DNA of 64,000 nt from JBCBUE01 sp039818285 (GTDB taxonomy: Bacteria; Planctomycetota; Phycisphaerae; Phycisphaerales; Phycisphaeraceae), in NCBI GenBank assembly GCA_039818285.1, contig JBCBUE010000001.1, positions 51,508 through 115,507 on the forward strand. The letters run 5' to 3'. The first letter of the stretch is position 1. The number at the start of each line of letters is the position of its first letter. The notes beneath the pieces were generated by a model. The model was not told where the DNA came from, did no database searches, and worked only from the letters and a program-made list of their open reading frames with translations. The position numbers and the translations under genes are program-made. Below, piece after piece: positions 47,351 through 56,242 of this stretch.

Positions 47351-47830
47351 CTATCCCCACTGCTGGACCTCTTCGCACAACCAGTCGGCGAAGGTCTTGG
47401 CGACGGGGCTGGGGTCCTTGAGGTTCGCCTCGGTGGAGCGGGTGGTGTCGAAGAGGATGACGGGGTACTCGCCGTGGGAGTCGGGCAGGCGGGTGTCGAA
47501 GCAGTAGAGATCGCCCTCGCCGTTGTCCTGGAAGGCGAGGAAGAACTCGGGGAGCGGCGCGTCTTCGTCGGCGCGGGCCGACTCGTTGGCCTCGACGATG
47601 TTCGAGAACAGCAGCTCGTGCCCGCCGACCCAGAACGTCGTCCAGTCCGGCAGCGCGTACAGCCCGCATCGCTGCATGTACTCCAGGAAGCTCGGCGGCA
47701 GCTTCGCACCCAGCGTCTGCTCGGTCTCGGCGACCTGCGCGTCGGTCGGCGCCGGCCGAGGCGGGTCGGCGGGCTCGGCGGCGAAGATCAACCCCTCGAT
47801 CGCGATGTCGATGCGACGCATCGGCGGCAT
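47351..47830 (-). CDS. SMI1/KNR4 (SUKH) family protein
   Basis: A 159-residue protein with the SUKH pattern: an early ETEQTLGAKLPPSFLEYMQRC helix region in two pieces, then FWVGGHELLFSNIVEANESA and a C-terminal FADWLCEEV helix, with GEGDLYCFDTRL matching the typical NGDGDYYCLD strand. SUKH proteins often act as immunity proteins to toxins, but no toxin gene is adjacent here. GGGAG lies about 10 bases before the ATG at 47830. Confidence 0.8.
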   Translation of the reverse strand: MPPMRRIDIAIEGLIFAAEPADPPRPAPTDAQVAETEQTLGAKLPPSFLEYMQRCGLYALPDWTTFWVGGHELLFSNIVEANESARADEDAPLPEFFLAFQDNGEGDLYCFDTRLPDSHGEYPVILFDTTRSTEANLKDPSPVAKTFADWLCEEVQQWG

Positions 47831-47897
47831 GTGACAGCTCCCTCGTGTCGGCGACGTGAGCCCCCATTGAACCGCAGAACCGCCGACGACGCCAGCC

Positions 47898-50800
47898 TCA
47901 CGCCACCGCCAGCTCCGCGCCCGGCTCGTCGTGGACCGTCTTGGCGGGCCGCGGCCGCCCGTGCCAAAGGTAGTACGCCGCGGCCTGCGCATCATCGAAC
48001 ACCATCACCAGGCACGGCAGCACCAGCAGGATCAGGAACGTCGTCGCGATCAGCCCGCCGGCGATGGCGATCGCCATCGGGATCAGAAACTTGGCCTGGA
48101 AGCTCTGCTCGAGGATCAACGGCGTGAGGCCGAGCACGGTCGTGATCGTCGTGAGCATGATCGCGCGGAACCGCGCCCGCCCCGCGACGACCAGCGCGTC
48201 GAAGACCGTGTCGCCCGCCCGCCGCCGCGCGTTGTAGAACTCCATCAGGATCAGCGAGTCGTTCACGACGATCCCCGACAACGCGATCATCCCGATCAGC
48301 GACAGGAACGTCATCTCGTAGCCCAGCAGCAGGTGCCCCCAGATCACGCCGATCAGCGCGAACGGGATCACGGCCATCACGATCAACGGCTGGATATACG
48401 ACCCGAACAGCCACGCGAGGATCACGTACACCATCATCAGCGCGGCGGCCATGCCGATGGGCAGGGTCGAGAACGCGTCCGACATCTGCTCCTGCCGGCC
48501 GCCGAAGAAGACGCGCAGCGTCGGGAACTCGGCGCGCACCTGGTCGATCAGGCTCAACTCGTCCGAGCCGCGCGGCGTGTTGGTCAGCGACGCGATGACG
48601 TCCTCCGGCGAATAGCCGGGCGCGACGTCGGCCGTGACCGTCACCGAGCGCTGCCGGTCGATGCGACGGATGGTGGCGTAGGTCGATGCCTCGACGACGT
48701 CGACAATCTCGCCGATGGGGACCGGCGTGCCGCCCGAACCGCCCCCCGCGCCGACCGGCGTGACGAGCCAGGCGTTCATCATCTCGTGCACGCTTCGGCG
48801 GGTCGGCTCGTCGACGCGGACGCGGACCTCGATGTCCTCCTCGCGCTCGGCGAAGACGTGAGCCTCGAGGCCGAAGAGGAACCCGCGCACCTGGCGGGCG
48901 ACCTCGTTGGGGTCCAGGCCGACGGCCTTGGCCGCCGCGGGACGAGGGACGATCCGCAGCTCCAGCTCGCCGTCGTCCGAGTTGTCCGCGATGGCGTACA
49001 CGCCCTCGAACTCGGCGAGCAGGTCCTTGACCCGGAACGCGGCGGCCTCGAGCTCGGCCAGGTTGTCGCCGGCCATGCGGATCGTGATGTCAGGCCCGCC
49101 GGGGCCCGCGGCGATCTCGCTGAAGCTCAGGCTGTCGAGGTTCGCCAGCTTCGGCTCGATGTCGCGGCGGATATCGTCGATCACCACGCCCGACTCGCGG
49201 TCGCGCGACTCCACGGAAGCCAGCTCGATGAACAGCTGGGCCGTGTGCGGCAACGCCCCGCCGACCTCGCCGGTCTCGACGTTGGTCGACTGCCCGACCG
49301 ACGCCGTGATCGACGTCACCTCCGGCTGGCGATCGGCCGCGGCCTCGACGACGCGCACGGCCGACAGCGTCTCGTCGATGGACGAACCGACCGGCAGCGC
49401 CAACTCGACGATGATCGTCTCCGAGTCGCTGGTCGGCAGGAAGACAAACGGCACCCAACGCCCCGCGACCAGCCCGGCCGACCCGGTCAGCACGGCGACC
49501 GTGATCGCCAGCGAGATGTAGCGGAACCGCAGCGCCCGCTGGAGCACGCGGCCATAGGCGGGGATGACGCGTTCGTGCAGGATGCGATCGCGGGCGGTCT
49601 CGAACCGACGGAGCAGCCCGCTGATCCGGCCGAGCTTGGCGTCGTCGCGCGACTTGAGCGAGTGGCTCATGTGCCCCGGCAGGATCAGCAGCGACTCGAC
49701 CAGGCTCATGAACAGGGCGCACGCGACGACCAGCGGCAGGGCGCCCATCAGGTCGCCGATGTTGCCCTTGATGAACGACAGCGGCGAGAAAGCGACGATC
49801 GACGTCAGCACGGTCGCGACGACCGGCCAGAAGACCTGCTTGGCGCCGTTGACCGCGGCGATCTTGGGGGGCTCGCCGGTGTTGTCGTGGTGGGCCTGGA
49901 TGTTCTCGGCGACCACGATGGCGTCGTCGACCAGCAGGCCGAGCACCACGATCAGCCCGAACATCGTCAGCAGGTTGAGGGTGATGTCCAGCGACCACAT
50001 CAGCAGGATCGTGCCGGCCAACGCCGTCGCCAGCCCGATGCCGACCCAGAAGGCGACCCGCCAGTTGAGGAAGAACAGCAGCGTCGCGAACACCAGCGCC
50101 AGCCCGGCCGCCGCGTTGCGCCCCAGCAGGTCGAGCCGGCCCTCGACGAACCGCGCGAGGTCCGACAGGTCCTGCACGCGCACGCCCGGCGGCAGGGGGT
50201 TCGGCGAGTTCAACCCCAGCCGATACCCCTCGATCACGTGCGGCCGGAGCGCCGGCGTCAGCAGGCCGCCGGGCCTCGGCTCGCCCCGCCGCGCGGCGAC
50301 GTAGGCCCGGACCGTCTCCGCCATCTTCACGATGTCCTGCGCGCCGACCTTGAACACGGTCAGCACGGCCGCCGGCTCGCGGTTGAAGCGCTGGATGATC
50401 TGCTCGTCGACGAACCCCTCGGTCACGCGCGCGATGTCGCCCAGCCGAAGCGTTCGCCCGTCAGGCGTCGCCTGCAAGACGATCTCGCGGATGGCGGGCG
50501 CCCGCTCCTCGACGCCGAGCGTGCGGACCTTGATGTTGCCGGTGTCGGTGCGGATCGTCCCGCCCGGGACGTCTTCGAGGAAGTTGCCGATGAGCTGATT
50601 GGCCTCGGTCAGGCTGAGGTCGTGCTTGACCAGGGCGTCGGCGTCGATGTCGATCCGCAGCTCGTACTGCCGCACGCCGTCGAAGACGATCTCCCCCATG
50701 CCCGGCAGCGACCGCAGGTCGTCACGGATGCCGCGGATCGTCGACTTCAACACCGCCTCGTCGGCCGGCCCGTACACCGCGACGCGGATCACCGGCAGCC

Positions 50801-51200
50801 GCTCCTCCAACTCGGTGACGACGATCTCCTCGGCTTCGTCGGGCAGGTCCTGCAACGCATCGACTGCTCGCTCGACCTCGTCCACGGCCGCGGGGATGTC
50901 GATCCCCTCGCGGAACCGAACGCTCATCGACGCCCCGCCCTCGTTGATCGTCGTCTGCAGCTCGCGGACCTCGTCCAGCTCGGCCAAGGCGTCCTCGACC
51001 TTGATCGCCAGCGTCTGCTCGATCTCCTCGGGGTTCGCGCCGGGGTAGGGCATCGAGATCGCCGCCCGCTCGGGGTTGATCTCGGGGAAGAACTCGCGAC
51101 GCAGCGACCAGCCCGTCACGATCCCGCCGATCAACAGCACCAGCATCAGCAGATTGGCCGGCACCGGCTGACGCACGCCGAAGCTCGCCAGCTCTCTCAC
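47898..51200 (-). CDS. RND-family efflux pump
   Basis: A 1100-residue inner-membrane RND transporter of the AcrB/HAE1 type, driven by protons. The first helix (about 14-33) is followed by FFPEINPERAAISMPYPGAN and EEIEQTLAIKVEDALAELDE; the middle has TMFGLIVVLGLLVDDAIVVA and a second helix set. The C-terminal half repeats with LSLIGMIALSGIVVNDSLIL. It starts with GTG, overlapping the adaptor stop as GTGA. Substrate unknown. Confidence 0.95.
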   Translation of the reverse strand: MRELASFGVRQPVPANLLMLVLLIGGIVTGWSLRREFFPEINPERAAISMPYPGANPEEIEQTLAIKVEDALAELDEVRELQTTINEGGASMSVRFREGIDIPAAVDEVERAVDALQDLPDEAEEIVVTELEERLPVIRVAVYGPADEAVLKSTIRGIRDDLRSLPGMGEIVFDGVRQYELRIDIDADALVKHDLSLTEANQLIGNFLEDVPGGTIRTDTGNIKVRTLGVEERAPAIREIVLQATPDGRTLRLGDIARVTEGFVDEQIIQRFNREPAAVLTVFKVGAQDIVKMAETVRAYVAARRGEPRPGGLLTPALRPHVIEGYRLGLNSPNPLPPGVRVQDLSDLARFVEGRLDLLGRNAAAGLALVFATLLFFLNWRVAFWVGIGLATALAGTILLMWSLDITLNLLTMFGLIVVLGLLVDDAIVVAENIQAHHDNTGEPPKIAAVNGAKQVFWPVVATVLTSIVAFSPLSFIKGNIGDLMGALPLVVACALFMSLVESLLILPGHMSHSLKSRDDAKLGRISGLLRRFETARDRILHERVIPAYGRVLQRALRFRYISLAITVAVLTGSAGLVAGRWVPFVFLPTSDSETIIVELALPVGSSIDETLSAVRVVEAAADRQPEVTSITASVGQSTNVETGEVGGALPHTAQLFIELASVESRDRESGVVIDDIRRDIEPKLANLDSLSFSEIAAGPGGPDITIRMAGDNLAELEAAAFRVKDLLAEFEGVYAIADNSDDGELELRIVPRPAAAKAVGLDPNEVARQVRGFLFGLEAHVFAEREEDIEVRVRVDEPTRRSVHEMMNAWLVTPVGAGGGSGGTPVPIGEIVDVVEASTYATIRRIDRQRSVTVTADVAPGYSPEDVIASLTNTPRGSDELSLIDQVRAEFPTLRVFFGGRQEQMSDAFSTLPIGMAAALMMVYVILAWLFGSYIQPLIVMAVIPFALIGVIWGHLLLGYEMTFLSLIGMIALSGIVVNDSLILMEFYNARRRAGDTVFDALVVAGRARFRAIMLTTITTVLGLTPLILEQSFQAKFLIPMAIAIAGGLIATTFLILLVLPCLVMVFDDAQAAAYYLWHGRPRPAKTVHDEPGAELAVA

Positions 51201-52666
51201 GACCCGCCCCCGGCCGACACGCCCGTCCCCTCCGCCTCAACACCCACCGCCGTCGCCGTGTTCGCCTCGCGCGGCGACACGGGCTGCACCGCCGACCCGT
51301 CCCGCAGGTCCGTCGGCGGCGTCACCAGCACCGACACCCCCTCGCTCAACTGCCCCTCAGCGCTCTCCACCACCACCCACTCCGCGTCCGGCAGCCCCGT
51401 CGCCGACGCCAGCCCCGGCACCGAGTCGCTCGATAACGTGAACGCCACGTCCACCGGCAAGGATCGCACCAGCCCCACGCCCCGCTCGTCCAACCCGTCC
51501 ACCACCATCACCCGTCCCTCCCGCACCGACCGACGCGGCACCACCCAGCAGCCCGCCCGCTCCTCGCCCACTGCCCAGCCCGACACGAACACACCGGGCA
51601 ACAGCAGCCCCGCGCCGTCCCGGGTGCCAAACCGCTCGTCGGCGCCCGGCTGCTCGACGTCCACGTACACCGTCACCGTCCGCGTCTCGGCGTCGTCCCG
51701 CGGATTCACCCGCCCCACCTCACCGACCCACGCCGTCCCGTCGCTCACGCTCGTCAGCTCCGCCCGATCGCCCACCACCACCGCCCCCCGCGCCGAAGCC
51801 GGCAACGCCAGCCCCACCTCCATCGACGACAGCCCCACCAGCCGCGCCACCCGCTGACCGACCGCCACCTGCTCGCCCACCTCCACGTCCACCGCCTCGA
51901 CGATCCCGTCCAGCGGGCTCACGATCGTCGTCCGCTCCAGGTCGACCCGCGCCTGCTCGACCGCTCGTTCCTGCGCCGCGATCAACGCCTCGAGCGATCG
52001 ACGCCTCGCCGGCAGCGCGTCGAGCGACTCCTGCGTGCGCGTCAGCTGCGTCTCGGCCGCGATCAGCAGCCGCGTCGAGTCGTCGACATCCTTGTCGTTC
52101 GCCGACTGCGTGTCGCGGAGCCGCTCGAACCGAGCCACCTCGCGCTGCATGATGTCCACGTCGCGCGTCTCCAACTCGACCTGCCGATCGAGCCGACCCC
52201 GCTCGACGTCCAGCCGATCGAGCTGAGCCCGCAGGTCGTCGAGCTGACTGCCCGCGCTCGCCAACGCCCGCTCGAAGTCGCCGGCGTCCAGGCGCACGAG
52301 CGTCTCGCCCGCGGCCACACGCCGACCCTCCCGGACCTCGGCCGGGATCGACGCCACCGTCGCCGTCACCCGCGCCGGCACGTCCGCCGAGTCGATCGCC
52401 TCGGCCGTCCCGTACCCCCGCCAAGGCCGGCGCACCGTCGACGGCTCCAGCTCGAACGCCACCACCCGACGCGCGTCCGCCCCCGGCGGGTTCCGCGGCG
52501 TGCTCTCGCCCGTCGCCACCAGCAGCCCGAACACCCCCGCTCCGGCCAACAAAATCACCACCACGAGCACCACGCGCGTCACGACACGGATCACCCGTCC
52601 GCGGACGGGGTGGGCGTCCGACTCGGGCGAAGGCGGATCGGGTACGGGGGGCGTTTGGTCACTCAT
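51197..52666 (-). CDS. RND periplasmic adaptor
   Basis: A 489-residue membrane-fusion protein, first gene of a two-gene efflux operon. One N-terminal membrane helix (about 27-52, with VVLVVVILLAGAGVFGLL), a lipoyl/coiled-coil section (about 100-260, e.g. DIMQREVARFERLRDTQSA) and a beta-barrel part with GQRVARLVGLSSMEVGLALP. The ATG at 52666 is used because the frame upstream runs through the operator. No outer-membrane channel is in this operon; the TolC-like protein at 25553 is far away. Confidence 0.9.
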   Translation of the reverse strand: MSDQTPPVPDPPSPESDAHPVRGRVIRVVTRVVLVVVILLAGAGVFGLLVATGESTPRNPPGADARRVVAFELEPSTVRRPWRGYGTAEAIDSADVPARVTATVASIPAEVREGRRVAAGETLVRLDAGDFERALASAGSQLDDLRAQLDRLDVERGRLDRQVELETRDVDIMQREVARFERLRDTQSANDKDVDDSTRLLIAAETQLTRTQESLDALPARRRSLEALIAAQERAVEQARVDLERTTIVSPLDGIVEAVDVEVGEQVAVGQRVARLVGLSSMEVGLALPASARGAVVVGDRAELTSVSDGTAWVGEVGRVNPRDDAETRTVTVYVDVEQPGADERFGTRDGAGLLLPGVFVSGWAVGEERAGCWVVPRRSVREGRVMVVDGLDERGVGLVRSLPVDVAFTLSSDSVPGLASATGLPDAEWVVVESAEGQLSEGVSVLVTPPTDLRDGSAVQPVSPREANTATAVGVEAEGTGVSAGGGS

Positions 52667-52671
52667 CGCGA

Positions 52672-52688
52672 GTCGTACAGTGTACGAC
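52672..52688. promoter_or_regulatory. 17-bp palindrome, repressor operator candidate
   Basis: gtcgtac-agt-gtacgac is a perfect 7-bp inverted repeat with a 3-bp centre, five bases upstream of the adaptor ATG. On the minus strand it contains TACACT, a possible -10 box. Position and symmetry suit a TetR- or MarR-type repressor of the efflux operon. No such regulator gene is in the window. Confidence 0.55.
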
Positions 52689-52787
52689 GCCCATCGGCTC
52701 ATCGTTACAACCGCCTTGCACTAATCTGTCCCACCCCGCCGGATCGCCCGGCAAACCCCCTCACCGCTCCGCACGCCCCGAGCCTTC

Positions 52788-54356
52788 ATGCGCATCCTCT
52801 ACCTCGATCTCGACGCCCTCAACCCCTCGCACCTGTCCTGCTACGGCTACCCCCGGCAGACCTCGCCCACCATCGACGCCCTCGCCGCACGCGGGCTGCG
52901 CGGCACCGGGGTGTATTGCTCCGACGCCCCCTGCCTGCCCTCACGCACCGCCTTTTACTCCGGACGGTTCGGCATCCAGACCGGGGTCGTCGGCCACGGC
53001 GGGACCGCCGCCGACCCCAAACCCCAGGGCCCCAGCCGGGAATTCAAGGACCACTTCACCCTCGACGGCCTCGCCGGCCAGCTCGTCCAGCGCGGCTACC
53101 ACACCGCGATGATCTCCCCCTTCGGCGATCGGCACTCGGCGCATCATTTCTACGCAGGCTTCCGAGAGATCCACAACACCGGCAAATCCGGCAACGAGAT
53201 CGTCGCCGAGGTCGAGCCGGTCCTCGACCGCTGGCTCGACGCGCACGCCGCCAACGACGACTGGTACCTGCACCTCAATTTCTGGGATATCCACACGCCT
53301 TACCGCACGCCCGAGGACTTCGGCGACCCCTTCAAGGATGCGCCCCTGCCCGACTGGTTCACCGACGAGCTCGTCCAACGCCACCTCAAGAAGACCGGCC
53401 CCCACGCAGCCCAAGACCTCGGCATGTACATCGGCGCCTACGACGGGTTCCGCTACGCCAAAACCAACGTCCGCCGCTACCCCGACACGATCGAATCGCT
53501 GGCCGACCTGCGCGAGTGGCTCAACGGCTACGACGCCGCCATCAAGTACGTCGACGACGCCATCGCAAGACTCCTGGCCAAGCTCGAAGCCGCCGGCGTC
53601 CTCGACGACACCCTCATCCTCGTCTCCGCCGACCACGGCGAAAACCAGGGCGACCTCGGCATCTACGGCGAGCACGGCACCGCCGACCACGCCACCTGCC
53701 ACCTCCCGTTCGTCCTCGCCGGCCCCGGCGTCGTCCAGGGCCACGTCGACCACGAGCTCCACTACCACCTCGACTTCGCCCCCACCCTCATCGACCTCAT
53801 CGACGGCAACACCGACCAGTGCCCCGAGGTCTGGGACGGCCAGTCCTGGGCAACCACCGTCCGCAACGGCACGCCCGCCGGCCGCGACGACCTCGTCGTC
53901 TCCCAATGCTGCCACGTCGCCCAGCGCGGCGTGCGTTTCAACGACGACGCCGACCACGCGTGGATGTACGTCCGCACCTACCACGACGGGTTCCACAACT
54001 TCCCGCAGGAGATGCTGTTCAACCTCGTCGACGACCCGCACGAACAGGTGAACGTCGCCGAGCAACACCCGGATGTCTGCGCCAAGGCCGCCTGGCGGCT
54101 GTCCCGCTGGCACGACGCCAACATGCAGAAGATGGCCCGATTCTGCTCCGACGTCGTCGACCCCCTCTGGACCGTCGTCAAGGAGGGCGGGCCGTTCCAC
54201 GCGAGCGTCTCGCCGCCCGGTGGGCCGGGCACGCAGGGGTTGCGCGACTACCTCGACCGACTCGAGGCGACGGGCCGGGGCGCCGGCGCCGCCGCGATCC
54301 GCGCCACGCACGGCCGACGCTTCGCGGACTTCAACCCGGGCGTCGCGCCGCTCTAG
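52788..54356 (+). CDS. sulfatase 1
   Basis: A 522-residue sulfatase of the alkaline-phosphatase superfamily. The cysteine converted to formylglycine is C49 in CLPSRTAFYSGR; metal ligands DLD near residues 7-9 and ILVSADHGENQGDLGIYGEH further on are visible. No signal peptide: the protein begins directly with MRILYLDLDALNPSHLSCYG. It converges with sulfatase 2, sharing CTAG at 54353-54356 as overlapping stop codons. Substrate unknown; an anaerobic or FGE-type maturase must exist elsewhere. Confidence 0.93.
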   Translation: MRILYLDLDALNPSHLSCYGYPRQTSPTIDALAARGLRGTGVYCSDAPCLPSRTAFYSGRFGIQTGVVGHGGTAADPKPQGPSREFKDHFTLDGLAGQLVQRGYHTAMISPFGDRHSAHHFYAGFREIHNTGKSGNEIVAEVEPVLDRWLDAHAANDDWYLHLNFWDIHTPYRTPEDFGDPFKDAPLPDWFTDELVQRHLKKTGPHAAQDLGMYIGAYDGFRYAKTNVRRYPDTIESLADLREWLNGYDAAIKYVDDAIARLLAKLEAAGVLDDTLILVSADHGENQGDLGIYGEHGTADHATCHLPFVLAGPGVVQGHVDHELHYHLDFAPTLIDLIDGNTDQCPEVWDGQSWATTVRNGTPAGRDDLVVSQCCHVAQRGVRFNDDADHAWMYVRTYHDGFHNFPQEMLFNLVDDPHEQVNVAEQHPDVCAKAAWRLSRWHDANMQKMARFCSDVVDPLWTVVKEGGPFHASVSPPGGPGTQGLRDYLDRLEATGRGAGAAAIRATHGRRFADFNPGVAPL

Positions 54357-56113
54357 GCCGTGGCCTGCACCCGGGCGTAATAGGCGCCGCGCCGTTGGCC
54401 CGTGTCGGCGTCGACGAAGTGGCCGGACAGCTCGCAATAGCCGGCGGGCAGGTCGACGACGAAGTTTGCGGACTGATGCTGTGGTTGGACCGGCGCGTCG
54501 AGCGAGAGGCCGGCGACGTCGAGGTGCGCGGACACGATCGGCAGCGCGGCGTCGCCCTCGTACCAGTCGAGGTCGTGCGGGTCGACGCTGGCGCGATCGA
54601 TCGGCGTCGGCTCGGGCACGTCGGTGATCGCGGCGTCGGCCTCGATGGGCCAGCGGCGCAGCTCGACGCGGTACCGCCCGGCTTGGTGAACCTCCAGTTC
54701 CCAGTAGCCGGCCGAGCGGTGGCCGGCGCGGATCATGCCCTGGTGCCAGGGGCAGTCGGCGTTGTCGTTGTGCCAGTCGTGGGCCGTGAGGTCGGTCGGT
54801 TCGTCGGCGCGGACGGCGATCGGGATCGGCTCGTCGAAGCGTGTCGAGACGCGATCCCACCACGACTCGTAGCCCGCGCGAAGGCGCTCGACCTGCTGAG
54901 GGTGATCCGCGGCGATGTCGTCGCGTTGCTCGGGGTCGTCGACGATGTTGTAGAGCTGCTCGCCGTCGATCAGGCGCCACGGCCCGGACATCGCGGCGGA
55001 CTGGCGCCACTTGATCGGGTTGGGCAGCCGTTGCGAGTCGGTGACCACGATGCGTTCGTTGAGGTCGGCCTGCTCACCGCCGCGCAGCGTCGGAGCGAGG
55101 CTGACGCCGTCGAACGCGCGTTGCTCTGGCACCTCGGCACCGCAGAGCTCGAGCAGCGTGGGCATCACGTCAACGCTGGCGGTCAGCGTTGCGACGTCGC
55201 GGCCGCCGATCAGTCCGCCGGCGGGGTGATGCAAGAGGCAAGGCGTGCGGTGCCCGCCCTCGAACGGCCAGCCCTTGACGCCGCGCATCCCGGCGTTGAA
55301 GCCGTCGGTGAGGAAACCGGCGCCGTCGATGGCCGCGCCCCGCGAGGTGCCGTTGTCGGTCATGAAGATCACGATTGTGTTTTCGGCGAGGCCTTGTTCG
55401 TCGAGCCAGTCGCGCATCGACGCGAGGTTCTCGTCGAGGTTGGCGATCATGCCGTAGAAGCGGGCGCGGCGGTCGGGCACGCGGCCGACGTAGGGCTCGG
55501 CGTAGGGCGGAGCGACGTTGTAAGGGCTGTGCGGCGCGTTCGGCGTGAGCATCGCGAACCACGGTCGGTCGGCGTCGACCGAGTCGCGGATAAAGTTGCG
55601 CGTCAGGCGGAACCAGACGTCGGTGCAGTACCCCTCGAAGCGGGCGGGCACGTCGTTGACGCGGTAGACGTCGTCGAAGTAGTCGTTGCCCCAGTGGTCG
55701 GGGGTCTGGGTGATGCCGCCGCCGCCGTGGGTGATCGTCCGCTCGAAGCCGCGGTCCATCGGTCGGTAAGGGTGATTGTCGCCGAGGTGCCACTTGCCGA
55801 AGAGCCCGGTGGCGTAGCCGGCGTCGTGCAGGGCGTCGGCGAGGGTCCACTCGTCCTCGCGGAGCAGCGATCGGCCGCCGACGGTGTGCCAGACGCCGGT
55901 GCTGTTGGCGTAGTGCCCGGTGAGCAGGGTGGCGCGGGTCGGGGCGCAGGTGGGGCCGACGTGGAAGTCGGTGAGCCGGACCGAATCGTCGTGCAGCCGG
56001 TCCATCGCGGGGGTGCGGAGGATCGGGTTGCCGTGGCAGGACAGGTCGCCGTAGCCCTGATCGTCGGTGAGGATGAAGAGGATGTTGGGGCGTTGCGGCA
56101 TCGGAACAGTCAC
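54353..56113 (-). CDS. sulfatase 2 (arylsulfatase-like)
   Basis: A 586-residue sulfatase, with NILFILTDDQGYGDLSCHGN, the formylglycine site C56 in CAPTRATLLTGHYAN, GKWHLG and IFMTDNGTSRGAA. After the catalytic part (to about 420) a C-terminal beta domain follows (about 450-586). The GTG at 56113 and an ATG at 56101 are both possible starts; neither has a strong ribosome-binding site. No signal peptide. It diverges from sulfatase 3 across a 129-bp gap. Confidence 0.92.
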   Translation of the reverse strand: MTVPMPQRPNILFILTDDQGYGDLSCHGNPILRTPAMDRLHDDSVRLTDFHVGPTCAPTRATLLTGHYANSTGVWHTVGGRSLLREDEWTLADALHDAGYATGLFGKWHLGDNHPYRPMDRGFERTITHGGGGITQTPDHWGNDYFDDVYRVNDVPARFEGYCTDVWFRLTRNFIRDSVDADRPWFAMLTPNAPHSPYNVAPPYAEPYVGRVPDRRARFYGMIANLDENLASMRDWLDEQGLAENTIVIFMTDNGTSRGAAIDGAGFLTDGFNAGMRGVKGWPFEGGHRTPCLLHHPAGGLIGGRDVATLTASVDVMPTLLELCGAEVPEQRAFDGVSLAPTLRGGEQADLNERIVVTDSQRLPNPIKWRQSAAMSGPWRLIDGEQLYNIVDDPEQRDDIAADHPQQVERLRAGYESWWDRVSTRFDEPIPIAVRADEPTDLTAHDWHNDNADCPWHQGMIRAGHRSAGYWELEVHQAGRYRVELRRWPIEADAAITDVPEPTPIDRASVDPHDLDWYEGDAALPIVSAHLDVAGLSLDAPVQPQHQSANFVVDLPAGYCELSGHFVDADTGQRRGAYYARVQATA

Positions 56114-56242
56114 GATACCGGCTTCGCCTTGACGGGTTGCCGAGAAAGAGCAAACCGTGATTGCTGATCCGAGGCCGTGCTAGGGTGTTTAGGATCGGAG
56201 AGGTCACGAGCTGATTTCACGCTCTGTGCTTAGGAGATGTCG

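Noticed and set aside
47931..51857. Frame of about 1300 codons antisense to the RND pump
   Set aside because: Arg/His/Gln-rich shadow of the true pump; no family match or ribosome-binding site.
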